Below are positions 1-6,897 of a DNA stretch of 8,382 nucleotides, one piece after another. The notes beneath the pieces are model-generated. The model was not told where the DNA came from, made no database searches, and saw only the letters and a list, made by a program, of their open reading frames with translations. The translations under genes were made by a program, and so were the position numbers. Position 1 is the stretch's first letter. Each line of letters opens with the position of its first letter. The stretch is from Deltaproteobacteria bacterium (GTDB taxonomy: Bacteria > Desulfobacterota > Binatia > Binatales > Binataceae), in assembly GCA_021786815.1 (NCBI GenBank), contig JAJYMR010000412.1, forward strand, positions 1 through 8,382, in the 5' to 3' direction.

Positions 1-352
1 GATGGGACAGTTCGGCCTCGACGCGTCCCGAGATTACTTCGAGGGTGACGCCGGTGCGGCTTTTGACCTCGGCGATAAACGATTCGCCGTTGCATGCGTC
101 ACGAAGCGCGCTGGTCGCCACTGCGACGAATTTTTCCACGCCGGCTTTTCGCGCCGCATCGGCAAAGTCCGCTATCGCGTCAATCGTGCGGCGTGCGGAA
201 TCGGAATCGAGCGCGCCGTTTTTGTCCACGCCGCGGCCAAGCCGTGTGATCCTGGCAAGATCGAGGAGCCGGCGGACGCTACGGTCGGGCAGGACCTCGA
301 CCGCGAGCATCAGCACGGTATTGGTGCCGATATCGAACGCGGCGAGCTTCAC
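1..352 (-). CDS. Ppx/GppA family phosphatase, N-terminal part (cut by left edge)
   Basis: Exopolyphosphatase / guanosine pentaphosphate phosphohydrolase family (ASKHA fold), cytoplasmic, acting on polyphosphate or pppGpp. Only the first 117 residues are present. Visible family signatures are the phosphate-binding motif FDIGTNT at residues 6-12, ATSALRDACNGESF at about 79-92, and VISGRVEAELSH at 106-117, where most members read ISGxEEA. The start is GTG (352-350); a GGAG lies five bases upstream (361-358). That GTG overlaps the trmFO TGA stop as GTGA, so translation is probably coupled to trmFO. The ATG five bases upstream (357-355) is in the trmFO frame and is followed after one codon by that stop, so it cannot start this gene. 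The ISG motif carries Val111 where the first Glu is usual; Glu112 is kept. Which activity (Ppx or GppA) cannot be told from this fragment. Family call is secure; substrate is not. Confidence 0.92.
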   Translation of the reverse strand, partial: MKLAAFDIGTNTVLMLAVEVLPDRSVRRLLDLARITRLGRGVDKNGALDSDSARRTIDAIADFADAARKAGVEKFVAVATSALRDACNGESFIAEVKSRTGVTLEVISGRVEAELSH

Positions 353-1728
353 CCCATCTCCGAAGAACGCACCGGCGCGCGCGATACGCCGATTGACGCG
401 GAAACGGGCGTGACTGGCTCGACGGCGCCTTCGGCGATCCATCGATCGAGCGATTCGAGCGCACGCTCACCCATCCGGATTTTCTTCTCCCGGCCACGCA
501 AGCGCCCGTCCGGCTCGGGCATCAGGCCGTAGTTTGCATTCATCGGCTGGAAATTGATGCGCGCCGGATCGGTAACGTACGCGACCAGCGAGCCGAGCGC
601 GGTTTCGCGCGGAGGAATCGGAATCGTGCCTCCCGCAACGAAGCGTGCAGCGTTTATCGCCGCGAGAAGGCCCATCGCGGCCGACTCGACGTATCCCTCG
701 ACCCCGATCATCTGCCCCGCGAGGAACAGGTTATCGCGCGAGCGCAATTGAAGCGTCGGGCGGAGCAGTCGCGGCGAATCGATAAAGGTGTTGCGATGGA
801 GCGAGCCGAGGCGCACGAACTCAGCATGCTCTAGCCCCGGAATCATCCTGAGGACTCGGCGCTGTTCCGGGTAGGTCATCTTGGTCTGGAAGCCGACCAT
901 GTTGTAAAGGCGGCCGTCACTGTCGTCCTGGCGCAATTGCACGACGGCGAAAGGCCGACGTCCGGTGCGGGGATCGATGATTCCGACCGGCTTCATCGGG
1001 CCGAAGGCGAGCGTGTCGCGTCCGCGGCGCGCCATCTCCTCGATCGGCATGCATCCTTCGAAATAGACCGGTTTCTCGAACGGATGAAGCGCGACTTTTT
1101 CCGCCCCTAGCACCGCGTCGACGAAAGCCTCGTACTCGCGCTCGTCCATCGGGCAGTTGATATAGTCGTCGCCGCCCTTGCCGTAGCGCGAGGCGAAGAA
1201 GGCCTGCGTCATGTCGAGCGACTCGCGCATCACGATAGGCGCGATCGCGTCATAGAAGTACAGGTTGCGCGGGCCGATGAGGCGTTCGAGTTCGGCGCCG
1301 AGCGCGGCACTGGTGAGCGGTCCGGATGCGATTATCGTGGGACCGTCGGGAATCGCCGTCGCTTCCTCGCGAACGATTTCGATGTGCGGATTGGTCTCGA
1401 GCGCGCGCGTGACTTCACCGGCAAACTTTTCGCGGTCGACGGCAAGCGCCGCTCCGGCGGGAACGCGCGCGCTGTCGGCGGCGGAGATAACCAGCGAACC
1501 GAGCCGCCGCATTTCCTCCTTCAGCACGCCAACTGCGGTCTCAATCGAGACGTTGCGCAGCGAGTTCGAGCATACCAGTTCCGCGAAAAGGCCGGTCTTG
1601 TGCGCCTCGGTCATCCGCGCCGGGCGCATCTCGAAAAGCCGCACCTTGACACCGCGCTGGGCAAGTTGGAAAGCGGCCTCGCTTCCGGCGAGGCCCGCGC
1701 CGATTAGGCTGACCAAAGGGGCACCCAT
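349..1728 (-). CDS. trmFO: Methylenetetrahydrofolate--tRNA-(uracil-5-)-methyltransferase TrmFO
   Basis: Flavoenzyme that makes 5-methyluridine at position 54 of the tRNA T-loop, using methylenetetrahydrofolate as carbon donor and reduced FAD; cytoplasmic. The 459-residue length is usual for the family. The N-terminal FAD-binding Rossmann motif is GAGLAG at residues 10-15, followed by the acidic end of the second strand (LFEMRP, 31-36). The two cysteines studied in the Bacillus subtilis enzyme are present at matching positions: C53 in LVCSNSLR and C226 in FEGCMPIEE. A C-terminal FAD contact region (GQMIGVEGYVESAAMG) lies at about 343-358. The ATG at 1728-1726 places the Rossmann strand at the very N-terminus as expected, but there is no clear Shine-Dalgarno sequence; a 13-base palindrome abuts the start codon instead. 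It lies 51 bases after topA, a common neighbour, and overlaps the next gene by 4 bases. Confidence 0.98.
   Translation of the reverse strand: MGAPLVSLIGAGLAGSEAAFQLAQRGVKVRLFEMRPARMTEAHKTGLFAELVCSNSLRNVSIETAVGVLKEEMRRLGSLVISAADSARVPAGAALAVDREKFAGEVTRALETNPHIEIVREEATAIPDGPTIIASGPLTSAALGAELERLIGPRNLYFYDAIAPIVMRESLDMTQAFFASRYGKGGDDYINCPMDEREYEAFVDAVLGAEKVALHPFEKPVYFEGCMPIEEMARRGRDTLAFGPMKPVGIIDPRTGRRPFAVVQLRQDDSDGRLYNMVGFQTKMTYPEQRRVLRMIPGLEHAEFVRLGSLHRNTFIDSPRLLRPTLQLRSRDNLFLAGQMIGVEGYVESAAMGLLAAINAARFVAGGTIPIPPRETALGSLVAYVTDPARINFQPMNANYGLMPEPDGRLRGREKKIRMGERALESLDRWIAEGAVEPVTPVSASIGVSRAPVRSSEMG
358..361 (-). promoter_or_regulatory. Ribosome binding site deciding the GTG start of the Ppx/GppA gene
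   Basis: GGAG on the minus strand, inside the last codons of trmFO, five bases before the GTG at 352-350. Its spacing, together with the conserved FDIGTNT motif a few residues into the resulting protein, supports this non-ATG start and the 4-base overlap with trmFO. Confidence 0.6.
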
Positions 1729-1741
1729 CGCGAATTTCGCG
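1729..1741. repeat. 13-base palindrome abutting the trmFO start codon
   Basis: CGCGAATTTCGCG: two 6-base arms (CGCGAA/TTCGCG) around a central base, ending exactly at the base before the trmFO ATG. In the mRNA it could fold as a 5-bp stem with a 3-base loop; in DNA it could be a protein site. It occupies the place where a Shine-Dalgarno sequence would be expected. A regulatory role is inference only. Confidence 0.4.
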
Positions 1742-1779
1742 CTGCCGTCAGACTCCCGGGATGGCCGCGGACGGGACCG

Positions 1780-4113
1780 TCAGGCGCCCGGCTGGTTCTC
1801 GGCGGTTCGTCCAGCCGGCGAGGTTTCCTCGGCAGGCATGCGATAATCGCATTCCGCCTTCGGGCACTGCCATCGCGCGCCCTCGCGCTTGGTAACTTTT
1901 TCCACCAGGTAGGGCGAGCCGCAAGTGGGGCACGGGCGCGGGACGACTTTGTCCCAACTCGCGAACTTGCACTTCGGATAACGGCCGCATCCGAAGAACA
2001 GCTTGCCGCGCCGGCTGCGGCGTTCGAGGATTTCGCCTTCCTTGCACTCGGGGCACGCAACGCCGGTCTTGACCGGCTCAGCTTTGAGCCGCTTGATACC
2101 GTCGCATTCGGGATATCCCGAGCATCCCAGGAATTCGCCGAAACGCGAGCGCCGCCGCACCATCGGACGCCCACATTTCTCGCACACTTCCTCGGTCGGC
2201 TCGGCGGGTGTTTCCTCGCGCGCGACGATCACCACCTTGCCCTGCTCGTCGCGGGTGAACTCCTTGGTGTTGGTGCACTTCGGGTAATTCGAGCAGGCGA
2301 GGAACTCGCCATTGCGGCCCCATTTGATGACCATGTCGCCGCCGTCGAGTTCGCACTTGAGATCGGTCTTGACGCCGGTGCGCTTGACCTCGGGCATCTT
2401 CTTGGCCGCCTCGCCGAGGCGCTTGCTGAAGGGCGCGTAGAAGCGCTTGAGTGTCTGCTCCCAGTTCTCGCGACCCTCCTCGACCTCGTCGAGCTCCTGC
2501 TCCATCTTGGCCGTAAATCCGGCTTCGATAATGTCGGGGAAGCCCGCCACCAGCAGATCGCTCACCACGCGGCCGAGCGAGGTCGGGCGAAGCCGCTTGC
2601 TTGCGTCCTCCTCGACGTATTCGCGGTTGAGGATACTGGTCATGATCGAGGCGTAGGTGGACGGACGGCCGATGCCCTTTTCCTCGAGCTCCTTGATAAG
2701 CGTCGCCTGGGTGAAACGCGGCGGCGGCTGGGTGAAATGCTGCTCGGGTTCGAAACCCAGCAGCTTGAGCCGCTCGCCCTCGGAAAGCTGCGGAAGCAGG
2801 CCCTCGCCCTCAGCGTCCGCGGAGGGTTCGTCCTGGCCCTCGATATAGACCCGCATGAAGCCGTCGAACTTCATGACCTGTCCGGTTGACCGGAACACGG
2901 CCTCGGCGCAATCGATATCAACAGTGGTCCGATCGTAAACCGCCGGGGTCATCTGGCTCGACACGAAGCGATTATAAATGAGCGTATAGAGCGCCAGTTC
3001 TTCCTTGCTCAGGAACGCAGCGACCGATTCCGGGTCGCGTTCGACTGCGGTCGGCCGTATCGCCTCGTGGGCTTCCTGGGCCGCCTTGCCTGAGCGATAA
3101 ACGTTCGCCTTGGCCGGCAGATAGTCCTTGCCGTAACGCTTCTCGATATGCTCGCGGACCGCCCCAAGCGCTAGGTCCGATACGCGCGGCGAGTCGGTTC
3201 GCATGTAGGTGATAAGGCCGACGGCGCCCGCGTCGCCCAGTTCCACGCCTTCGTACAGGCGCTGGGCGATTTTCATCGTGCGTGAGGGCGAGAAGTAGAG
3301 CTTGCGGGCCGCTTCCTGCTGAAGGCGCGAAGTGATGAACGGCGGTGCCGCGCTTCGCCGGACCTCCTTGCGCTCGATACTGCGGATGACGAACGGTGCC
3401 TTCTCGCAGGCGGCGATAATCTGCCGGGCTTCCTGCTCGGGCAGCTTGTAGGCCTTGTTGTCGATCCGGTTGCCCTTATGGCTGTAGAGCCGGGCCTTGA
3501 ACGGGGGAGGATTGGCTCCCTCCAGGTTCGCGTCGAGCGTCCAGTATTCCTCGGCACGAAAGGCCTCGCGTTCTTTTTCGCGCTCGACGATTACCCTGAG
3601 CGCGACGGACTGGACGCGACCGGCGCTGATACCGCGTTTGACCTTGTTCCAGAGCAGTGGGCTTATCTGGTAGCCGACCAGCCGGTCCAGCACGCGCCGA
3701 GCCTGCTGGGCGTCGTAGAGGTTGCGGTCCAGATCCTTCGGGTTCTGGACGGCGGCCCTGACGGCAGGCTGGGTTATTTCCTCGAGGAGCACGCGATGGA
3801 TCCGGCCGTCGATCTTTCCCAGACGCTCTGCGATATGCCACGCGATCGCCTCGCCTTCACGGTCCGGGTCGGTGGCGAGGAATACGTTGTCCTTGCCCTT
3901 GGCGGCCTTTTTGATGTCGTCGAGAACCTTCGATTTGCCCGGGATGACGTGATACTCGGGCTTGAAACCGTGCTCGACATCCACCCCGAGCGTGCTCTTG
4001 GGCAGATCGACCACGTGACCGACCGAAGCCGTCACCTGGTAGTCCGCTCCGAGGTAACGCTTGATGGTCTTGGCCTTGGCTGGCGATTCAACGATTACAA
4101 GGTTTTTGGCCAC
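1780..4113 (-). CDS. topA: DNA topoisomerase I (type IA, omega protein)
   Basis: ATP-independent relaxation of negative supercoils by transient single-strand cleavage through a 5'-phosphotyrosine. The 777 residues carry, in order: a Toprim domain (VIVESPAKAKTI at 6-17 with E9; TDPDREGE at 81-88 giving the D82/D84/E86 metal triad); the clamp domains; the active-site tyrosine Y303 in GLITYMRTDSPR with R305; the GIGRPSTYASI motif at 480-490; and a C-terminal tail of C4 zinc-ribbon repeats. Three ribbons look intact (C644/C647/C664/C670; C687/C690/C709/C715; C728/C731/C750/C755). The first (C587, C607, C613) lacks one cysteine, having CELD where CxxC is expected. The start is GTG at 4113-4111, chosen because it directly precedes the conserved AKNLVIVESPAKAKTI; an AGGAAG lies 10 bases upstream. 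It follows dprA by 85 bases and precedes trmFO by 51. Confidence 0.99.
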   Translation of the reverse strand: MAKNLVIVESPAKAKTIKRYLGADYQVTASVGHVVDLPKSTLGVDVEHGFKPEYHVIPGKSKVLDDIKKAAKGKDNVFLATDPDREGEAIAWHIAERLGKIDGRIHRVLLEEITQPAVRAAVQNPKDLDRNLYDAQQARRVLDRLVGYQISPLLWNKVKRGISAGRVQSVALRVIVEREKEREAFRAEEYWTLDANLEGANPPPFKARLYSHKGNRIDNKAYKLPEQEARQIIAACEKAPFVIRSIERKEVRRSAAPPFITSRLQQEAARKLYFSPSRTMKIAQRLYEGVELGDAGAVGLITYMRTDSPRVSDLALGAVREHIEKRYGKDYLPAKANVYRSGKAAQEAHEAIRPTAVERDPESVAAFLSKEELALYTLIYNRFVSSQMTPAVYDRTTVDIDCAEAVFRSTGQVMKFDGFMRVYIEGQDEPSADAEGEGLLPQLSEGERLKLLGFEPEQHFTQPPPRFTQATLIKELEEKGIGRPSTYASIMTSILNREYVEEDASKRLRPTSLGRVVSDLLVAGFPDIIEAGFTAKMEQELDEVEEGRENWEQTLKRFYAPFSKRLGEAAKKMPEVKRTGVKTDLKCELDGGDMVIKWGRNGEFLACSNYPKCTNTKEFTRDEQGKVVIVAREETPAEPTEEVCEKCGRPMVRRRSRFGEFLGCSGYPECDGIKRLKAEPVKTGVACPECKEGEILERRSRRGKLFFGCGRYPKCKFASWDKVVPRPCPTCGSPYLVEKVTKREGARWQCPKAECDYRMPAEETSPAGRTAENQPGA

Positions 4114-4123
4114 AGTTCGGATT

Positions 4124-4129
4124 CTTCCT
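4124..4129 (-). promoter_or_regulatory. Ribosome binding site for topA (GTG start)
   Basis: AGGAAG on the minus strand, 10 bases before the GTG at 4113-4111. The spacing is slightly long, but it is the best purine-rich match in the 85-base gap and supports the non-ATG start of topA. Confidence 0.45.
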
Positions 4130-4198
4130 GGGCTTGGGATGGAACCTCGGGAGCTGGAAATACCGGATACCCTCGGTCCACATTTAATGGTGCCCTAA

Positions 4199-5329
4199 CT
4201 AAGACAATGAGAAAAGCTTGCCGGGATACTGAGTAACCAGCCCCCTTAATTCAAGATCAAGGAGAATTCTAAGCACGATTTGGGGACTTAGCCCGCAGTT
4301 TTCGATGATCGCGTCAACGTGGAGCTTCTGGTCACCAGTTAGATTGTTTAAGACTGCCTTAGCCTCGTCTGGGGCATCTGGCGGGATGGCAGCTACAGAT
4401 TTGCCGGATCTTTTTTCCGCACGGCCGGATTCCGGAGCGGGTGGCAGATTCAGCTGCGGCGCAAGTTCCTCGATAACGTCCTCGACGCACTCGACGAGCT
4501 TGGCGCCTTCCTTTAGAAGCCGGTTGCTGCCGCGGGTCTTGCCGCTGAGCGGACTTCCCGGAACCGCGAAAACCTGCCGATCCTGCTCCAGCGCCATCCG
4601 TGCGGTTATCAGCGAGCCGCTTTTCTCGGCCGCTTCGACCACGACGACGCCCAGGCAGATGCCGGAAAGGATACGGTTACGGGTCGGGAAGTTTTCTGCA
4701 AGAGGCTGCGTGCCGACTGGAAGCTCGCTCATGAGCGCGCCCCCGTTTGCGATGATCGCTTCGGCGAGCTTGCGATGCTCGGCGGGATAGACGACGTCGA
4801 TACCGCATCCCATCACCGCGAGCGTCCGGCCGCCGCCGTCGAGAGCGCCCTGATGAGCCTCGGCGTCGATTCCCCGGGCAAGCCCGCTTACGACAGTGAA
4901 TCCCTTGGCGGCAAGCTCCAGCCCGAGCCGCTGCGCCATCCGGTGTCCCGCCTCGCTGGCCGCCCTGGCGCCGACGACCGCAACGCACTTGGGCTCGGCA
5001 AGCGGCGCCGTGCCGCGCACGAACAGGTAGGGCGGCGGATCGGCGATATGGCGCAGATGGGGCGGGTAGTCGTCGTCGGTCCATCTGAGCAGCCTTGCGC
5101 CGATACGGGGAAGCTCGCACAGTTCCTTTTCGAGTGGGTCGAAGTCGGCGAACTCGCGGATGCCTCGGGCGACCTGCCGGGAGACGCCGACCGAGGCGAT
5201 TTCATCCTCGCCGAGTTGGAAGATTCGTTCGGGAGAGCCGAACTTTTCCAGGAGCAGCCGGGAGGTTCGCGGTCCGACGCCGCGTACGCGTCTCAGCGCC
5301 AGCCAGTAAACGTCGGGACTTGCAGGCAT
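4199..5329 (-). CDS. dprA: DNA-processing protein DprA (Smf)
   Basis: Binds incoming single-stranded DNA and loads RecA during natural transformation; widely conserved also in species not known to be transformable. The 376 residues show an N-terminal helix-hairpin-helix/SAM-like region (LRRVRGVGPRTSRLLLEKFG, about 12-31), then the extended Rossmann core: VAVVGARAAS at 116-125, VSGLARGIDAEAHQGAL at 147-163, GCGIDVVYP at 174-182, SELPxG at 201-206, FPTRNRILSG at 214-223, EAAEKSGSLITA at 232-243 and GSNRLLKEGA at 267-276. A linker (about 291-320) leads to a C-terminal winged-helix domain (about 325-376). The ATG at 5329-5327 is fixed by an in-frame TGA four codons upstream (5341-5339). The best Shine-Dalgarno match is unusually far away, beyond a small hairpin. 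The last 60 codons are about 48% GC and use TTA, CTA, AGA and AGG, unlike the GC-rich core of the gene. Confidence 0.98.
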   Translation of the reverse strand: MPASPDVYWLALRRVRGVGPRTSRLLLEKFGSPERIFQLGEDEIASVGVSRQVARGIREFADFDPLEKELCELPRIGARLLRWTDDDYPPHLRHIADPPPYLFVRGTAPLAEPKCVAVVGARAASEAGHRMAQRLGLELAAKGFTVVSGLARGIDAEAHQGALDGGGRTLAVMGCGIDVVYPAEHRKLAEAIIANGGALMSELPVGTQPLAENFPTRNRILSGICLGVVVVEAAEKSGSLITARMALEQDRQVFAVPGSPLSGKTRGSNRLLKEGAKLVECVEDVIEELAPQLNLPPAPESGRAEKRSGKSVAAIPPDAPDEAKAVLNNLTGDQKLHVDAIIENCGLSPQIVLRILLDLELRGLVTQYPGKLFSLS

Positions 5330-5340
5330 CCAGCAAATTC

Positions 5341-5367
5341 AAGCGCCGTGGCGCGCTTTCCTCCTTT
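5341..5367 (-). promoter_or_regulatory. Strong Shine-Dalgarno sequence followed by a hairpin before dprA
   Basis: On the minus strand AAAGGAGG (5367-5360) is followed one base later by a perfect 6-bp inverted repeat AAGCGC/GCGCTT (5358-5353 and 5346-5341) with a 6-base loop, then 11 bases to the dprA ATG. Linear spacing from AGGAGG to ATG is 30 bases, too long for normal initiation; with the hairpin folded out it is about 12. No other good ribosome site lies closer. The folded arrangement resembles split ribosome-binding sites known from phage T4; its function here is inference. Confidence 0.45.
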
Positions 5368-5457
5368 CGCAATCGCTCCGAAGGCAGCGTACTTTTTACA
5401 ATAAGCGGCACTCGGGGCCAACCGAGCCGCCCCGTGGATTCGAGAAATGCCTGTTTC

Positions 5458-5486
5458 TTGACCATCTGTTTCGAATCAAATAGCTT
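5458..5486 (+). promoter_or_regulatory. Candidate sigma70-type promoter for the ferritin-like gene
   Basis: TTGACC (5458-5463, five of six bases to TTGACA), a 17-base spacer, then TAGCTT (5481-5486, a poor match to TATAAT). It would start transcription near 5493 and give a leader of roughly 100 bases. The good -35 and exact spacing favour it; the weak -10 makes it tentative. Confidence 0.22.
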
Positions 5487-5590
5487 GCCTCCCTAGCTGC
5501 TATTTTTTCGCTACTTATCCTGAGACCCAGCTCGTGGGCGTTATTTGCGATTGCCTTGGGGATAGCCACGGCGCAGGAGCAAGAAAGCCA

Positions 5591-6151
5591 ATGGAGACAA
5601 AAGGAATGTCTGCTGAGGAAAAGCAGATCCTTATTTTCAGCTTTTATCGCGACGCGGAGCTTAGAGGAGCTCGCCTGCTGTTCAACATCCTTACGCACAT
5701 CAAGGATCCGGACGCCCAGTTCAAGATGTCCAAGCATCTGGCCGACGAGACGCGCCATGCGTGGCTTTGGACCAAGCGGATCGCCGATTTGGGCGGTAGC
5801 CCGGTCCCGGTGGACGACGGCTATCAACGGCGGCTTGGACTCAGGACCGGCATACCGAAGAACATTATCGACCTTCTCGCACTCACGGTCGTGGTCGAGG
5901 AGCGTGCCCAGAGCCGATACAGCGCCCATGCGACTCTGCCCGGCGTGGACGCTGAGACACTTGAGGTGCTGAAGGCCGTCACCGAGGACGAAAACTGGCA
6001 CCTTTCCTGGATCGAGAAGAAGATGCGCGAAATCGCTCGCGAAATGGGCGATGAAAAGCGGGCCGACGAGGCGTTGGAACGCTACCGCTCCATCGATCGC
6101 GAAGTGTATGCCACGCTTGCGGCCGACGAGGCCGAACTGATGCGCTCGTAG
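5591..6151 (+). CDS. Ferritin-like diiron four-helix protein, function unassigned
   Basis: 186 residues, predicted soluble and almost all helical. It carries a complete carboxylate-bridged diiron signature in two helix pairs: E23 (DAELRGA) with E53-x-x-H56 (ADETRHAW), and E103/E104 (VVEERAQ) with E134-x-x-H137 (EDENWHLSW). The two halves have equal 30-residue spacing, the rubrerythrin/ferritin-like pattern. There is no rubredoxin domain, signal peptide or membrane segment. It could be an oxidase, hydroxylase, peroxide reductase or iron-handling protein; I cannot name a family. ATG 5591 is chosen because AGGAG lies at 5575-5579 (11 bases). ATG 5606 (181 residues, GGAG nine bases upstream) is a real alternative; the GTG at 5534 would add 19 residues without a ribosome site. 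It stands alone between a divergent dprA and a convergent gene. An overlapping minus-strand frame is longer but has no protein signature. Confidence 0.85.
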   Translation: METKGMSAEEKQILIFSFYRDAELRGARLLFNILTHIKDPDAQFKMSKHLADETRHAWLWTKRIADLGGSPVPVDDGYQRRLGLRTGIPKNIIDLLALTVVVEERAQSRYSAHATLPGVDAETLEVLKAVTEDENWHLSWIEKKMREIAREMGDEKRADEALERYRSIDREVYATLAADEAELMRS

Positions 6152-6253
6152 GGGCGCAGCCAAAGCCGTGGGTGTCCGCCGCGCCCGATTGCGGCAGGTT
6201 TGAGGTTTCCGGGGGTAGGCACGCTTCGGCCGGGCTATCGAGGCAGCGCGTGG

Positions 6254-6889
6254 CTATCGCGCCTTCAGCAGGCGCTCGACGAAATCCAGGCGATCCTTGC
6301 CCCAGAACATTTCGTAGCCGACGAAAAACGTCGGTGCGCCGAATACTCCGCGCTCGATCGCAACCTGCGTGACCGAGGCGAGCGCCTCGCGCGCCGCGGC
6401 TGAATCGGCCAGCTCCGCAAGCCGCTTGCCGTCGAAGCCTTCCTCGCGGGCGACCCGTGCAATCGTCTCGGGCCGTGCGATATCCTCGTCGCGCTCCCAG
6501 TAGGCGCGGAACAAGGCCTGCGCGAAACGCCCGATTTCCTCCTCGCAGCGAGCCAGCGAGTCATCGTTGAGCCTCGCGCCAGGCTCGAAGAGCCTTGGAA
6601 TTGCGAGCGTCGCGCGCAGCGCGAGCGCGGTCTTTATCGGAAAGCGGGAAGGTTTTCGAAACGGAAGGCCGGTGAATTCCGCGTAGCGCGCGTGGTCGCG
6701 CCAAAGGTAGCGCGCCTTGTGCGGCGTCATCGCCATCACGTCAAAGCCGGTTCCGCGAAACAGGGCGGCGAGATGGAGCGGGAGCCATCGGACGCGCGCG
6801 CCGTGGCGGGCGCAGATTTGCGGCAGCATAAAGGCCGCGAAGTAACTGTTGGTGCTCGAGTAATCGAAATAAAAATCGACCGTCCGCAT
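6254..6889 (-). CDS. DsbA-fold protein, 2-hydroxychromene-2-carboxylate isomerase-like (kappa-GST family)
   Basis: 211 residues, thioredoxin-like fold with helical insertion, cytoplasmic. Named members isomerise 2-hydroxychromene-2-carboxylate in naphthalene breakdown using glutathione; many relatives have unknown substrates. Family marks are the N-terminal strand VDFYFDYSSTNSY (4-16), in which S12 aligns with the glutathione-binding Ser11 of the naphthalene-pathway enzyme, and the C-terminal cis-proline segment GVFGAPTFFV (181-190, P186) followed by EMFWGKDRLDFVERLL. There is no CxxC, so it is not a disulfide oxidoreductase. The Pro after the serine in the named enzyme is Thr13 here. The ATG (6889-6887) lies 8 bases after the pyrF stop, so it is very likely cotranscribed with pyrF, although no strong ribosome site is visible. 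No other aromatic-degradation gene is in the window, so the physiological substrate is open. Confidence 0.85.
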   Translation of the reverse strand: MRTVDFYFDYSSTNSYFAAFMLPQICARHGARVRWLPLHLAALFRGTGFDVMAMTPHKARYLWRDHARYAEFTGLPFRKPSRFPIKTALALRATLAIPRLFEPGARLNDDSLARCEEEIGRFAQALFRAYWERDEDIARPETIARVAREEGFDGKRLAELADSAAAREALASVTQVAIERGVFGAPTFFVGYEMFWGKDRLDFVERLLKAR

Positions 6890-6897
6890 AGTGTGGG

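Larger units (their letters stand above)
5330..5590. other. Divergent intergenic region between dprA and the ferritin-like gene
   Basis: 261 bases, more AT-rich than its surroundings, especially 5450-5520. It must hold the start signals of both dprA (minus) and the diiron protein gene (plus). I find one weak sigma70-like match on the plus strand (listed separately), the dprA ribosome site and hairpin, and no recognisable operator or RNA gene. A minus-strand frame crossing this region (start at 5465) has no ribosome site and no recognisable protein features. Confidence 0.5.

Noticed and set aside
2..532. Plus-strand open frame of 176 codons at the left edge
   Set aside because: The minus strand encodes clear Ppx/GppA and TrmFO sequence here, so the plus frame is a shadow.
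1265..1846. Plus-strand open frame of 193 codons opposite trmFO and the topA end
   Set aside because: Antisense shadow: serine/arginine/alanine-rich, no motif, and it crosses a real gene boundary.
3478..4236. Plus-strand open frame of 252 codons opposite topA
   Set aside because: It is a mirror of the well-conserved topA coding strand, a common effect in GC-rich genes; it has no recognisable protein features.
5202..5465. Minus-strand 87-codon frame overlapping the dprA start, possibly a leader peptide
   Set aside because: There is no Shine-Dalgarno before its ATG, its composition is arginine-rich and low in complexity, and it overlaps the dprA coding region out of frame.
5396..6163. Minus-strand open frame of 255 codons over the ferritin-like gene
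   Set aside because: It is longer than the plus-strand gene but shows no domain or motif. The plus strand has a complete diiron signature, GC-rich third positions and a ribosome site.
6178..6262. Possible terminators in the convergent gap (GCCGC/GCGGC at 6178-6195 and GCGCG/CGCGC at 6246-6262)
   Set aside because: The stems are only 5 bp with no T tract on either strand, which is expected by chance at this GC content; the second overlaps the stop codon of the isomerase-like gene.
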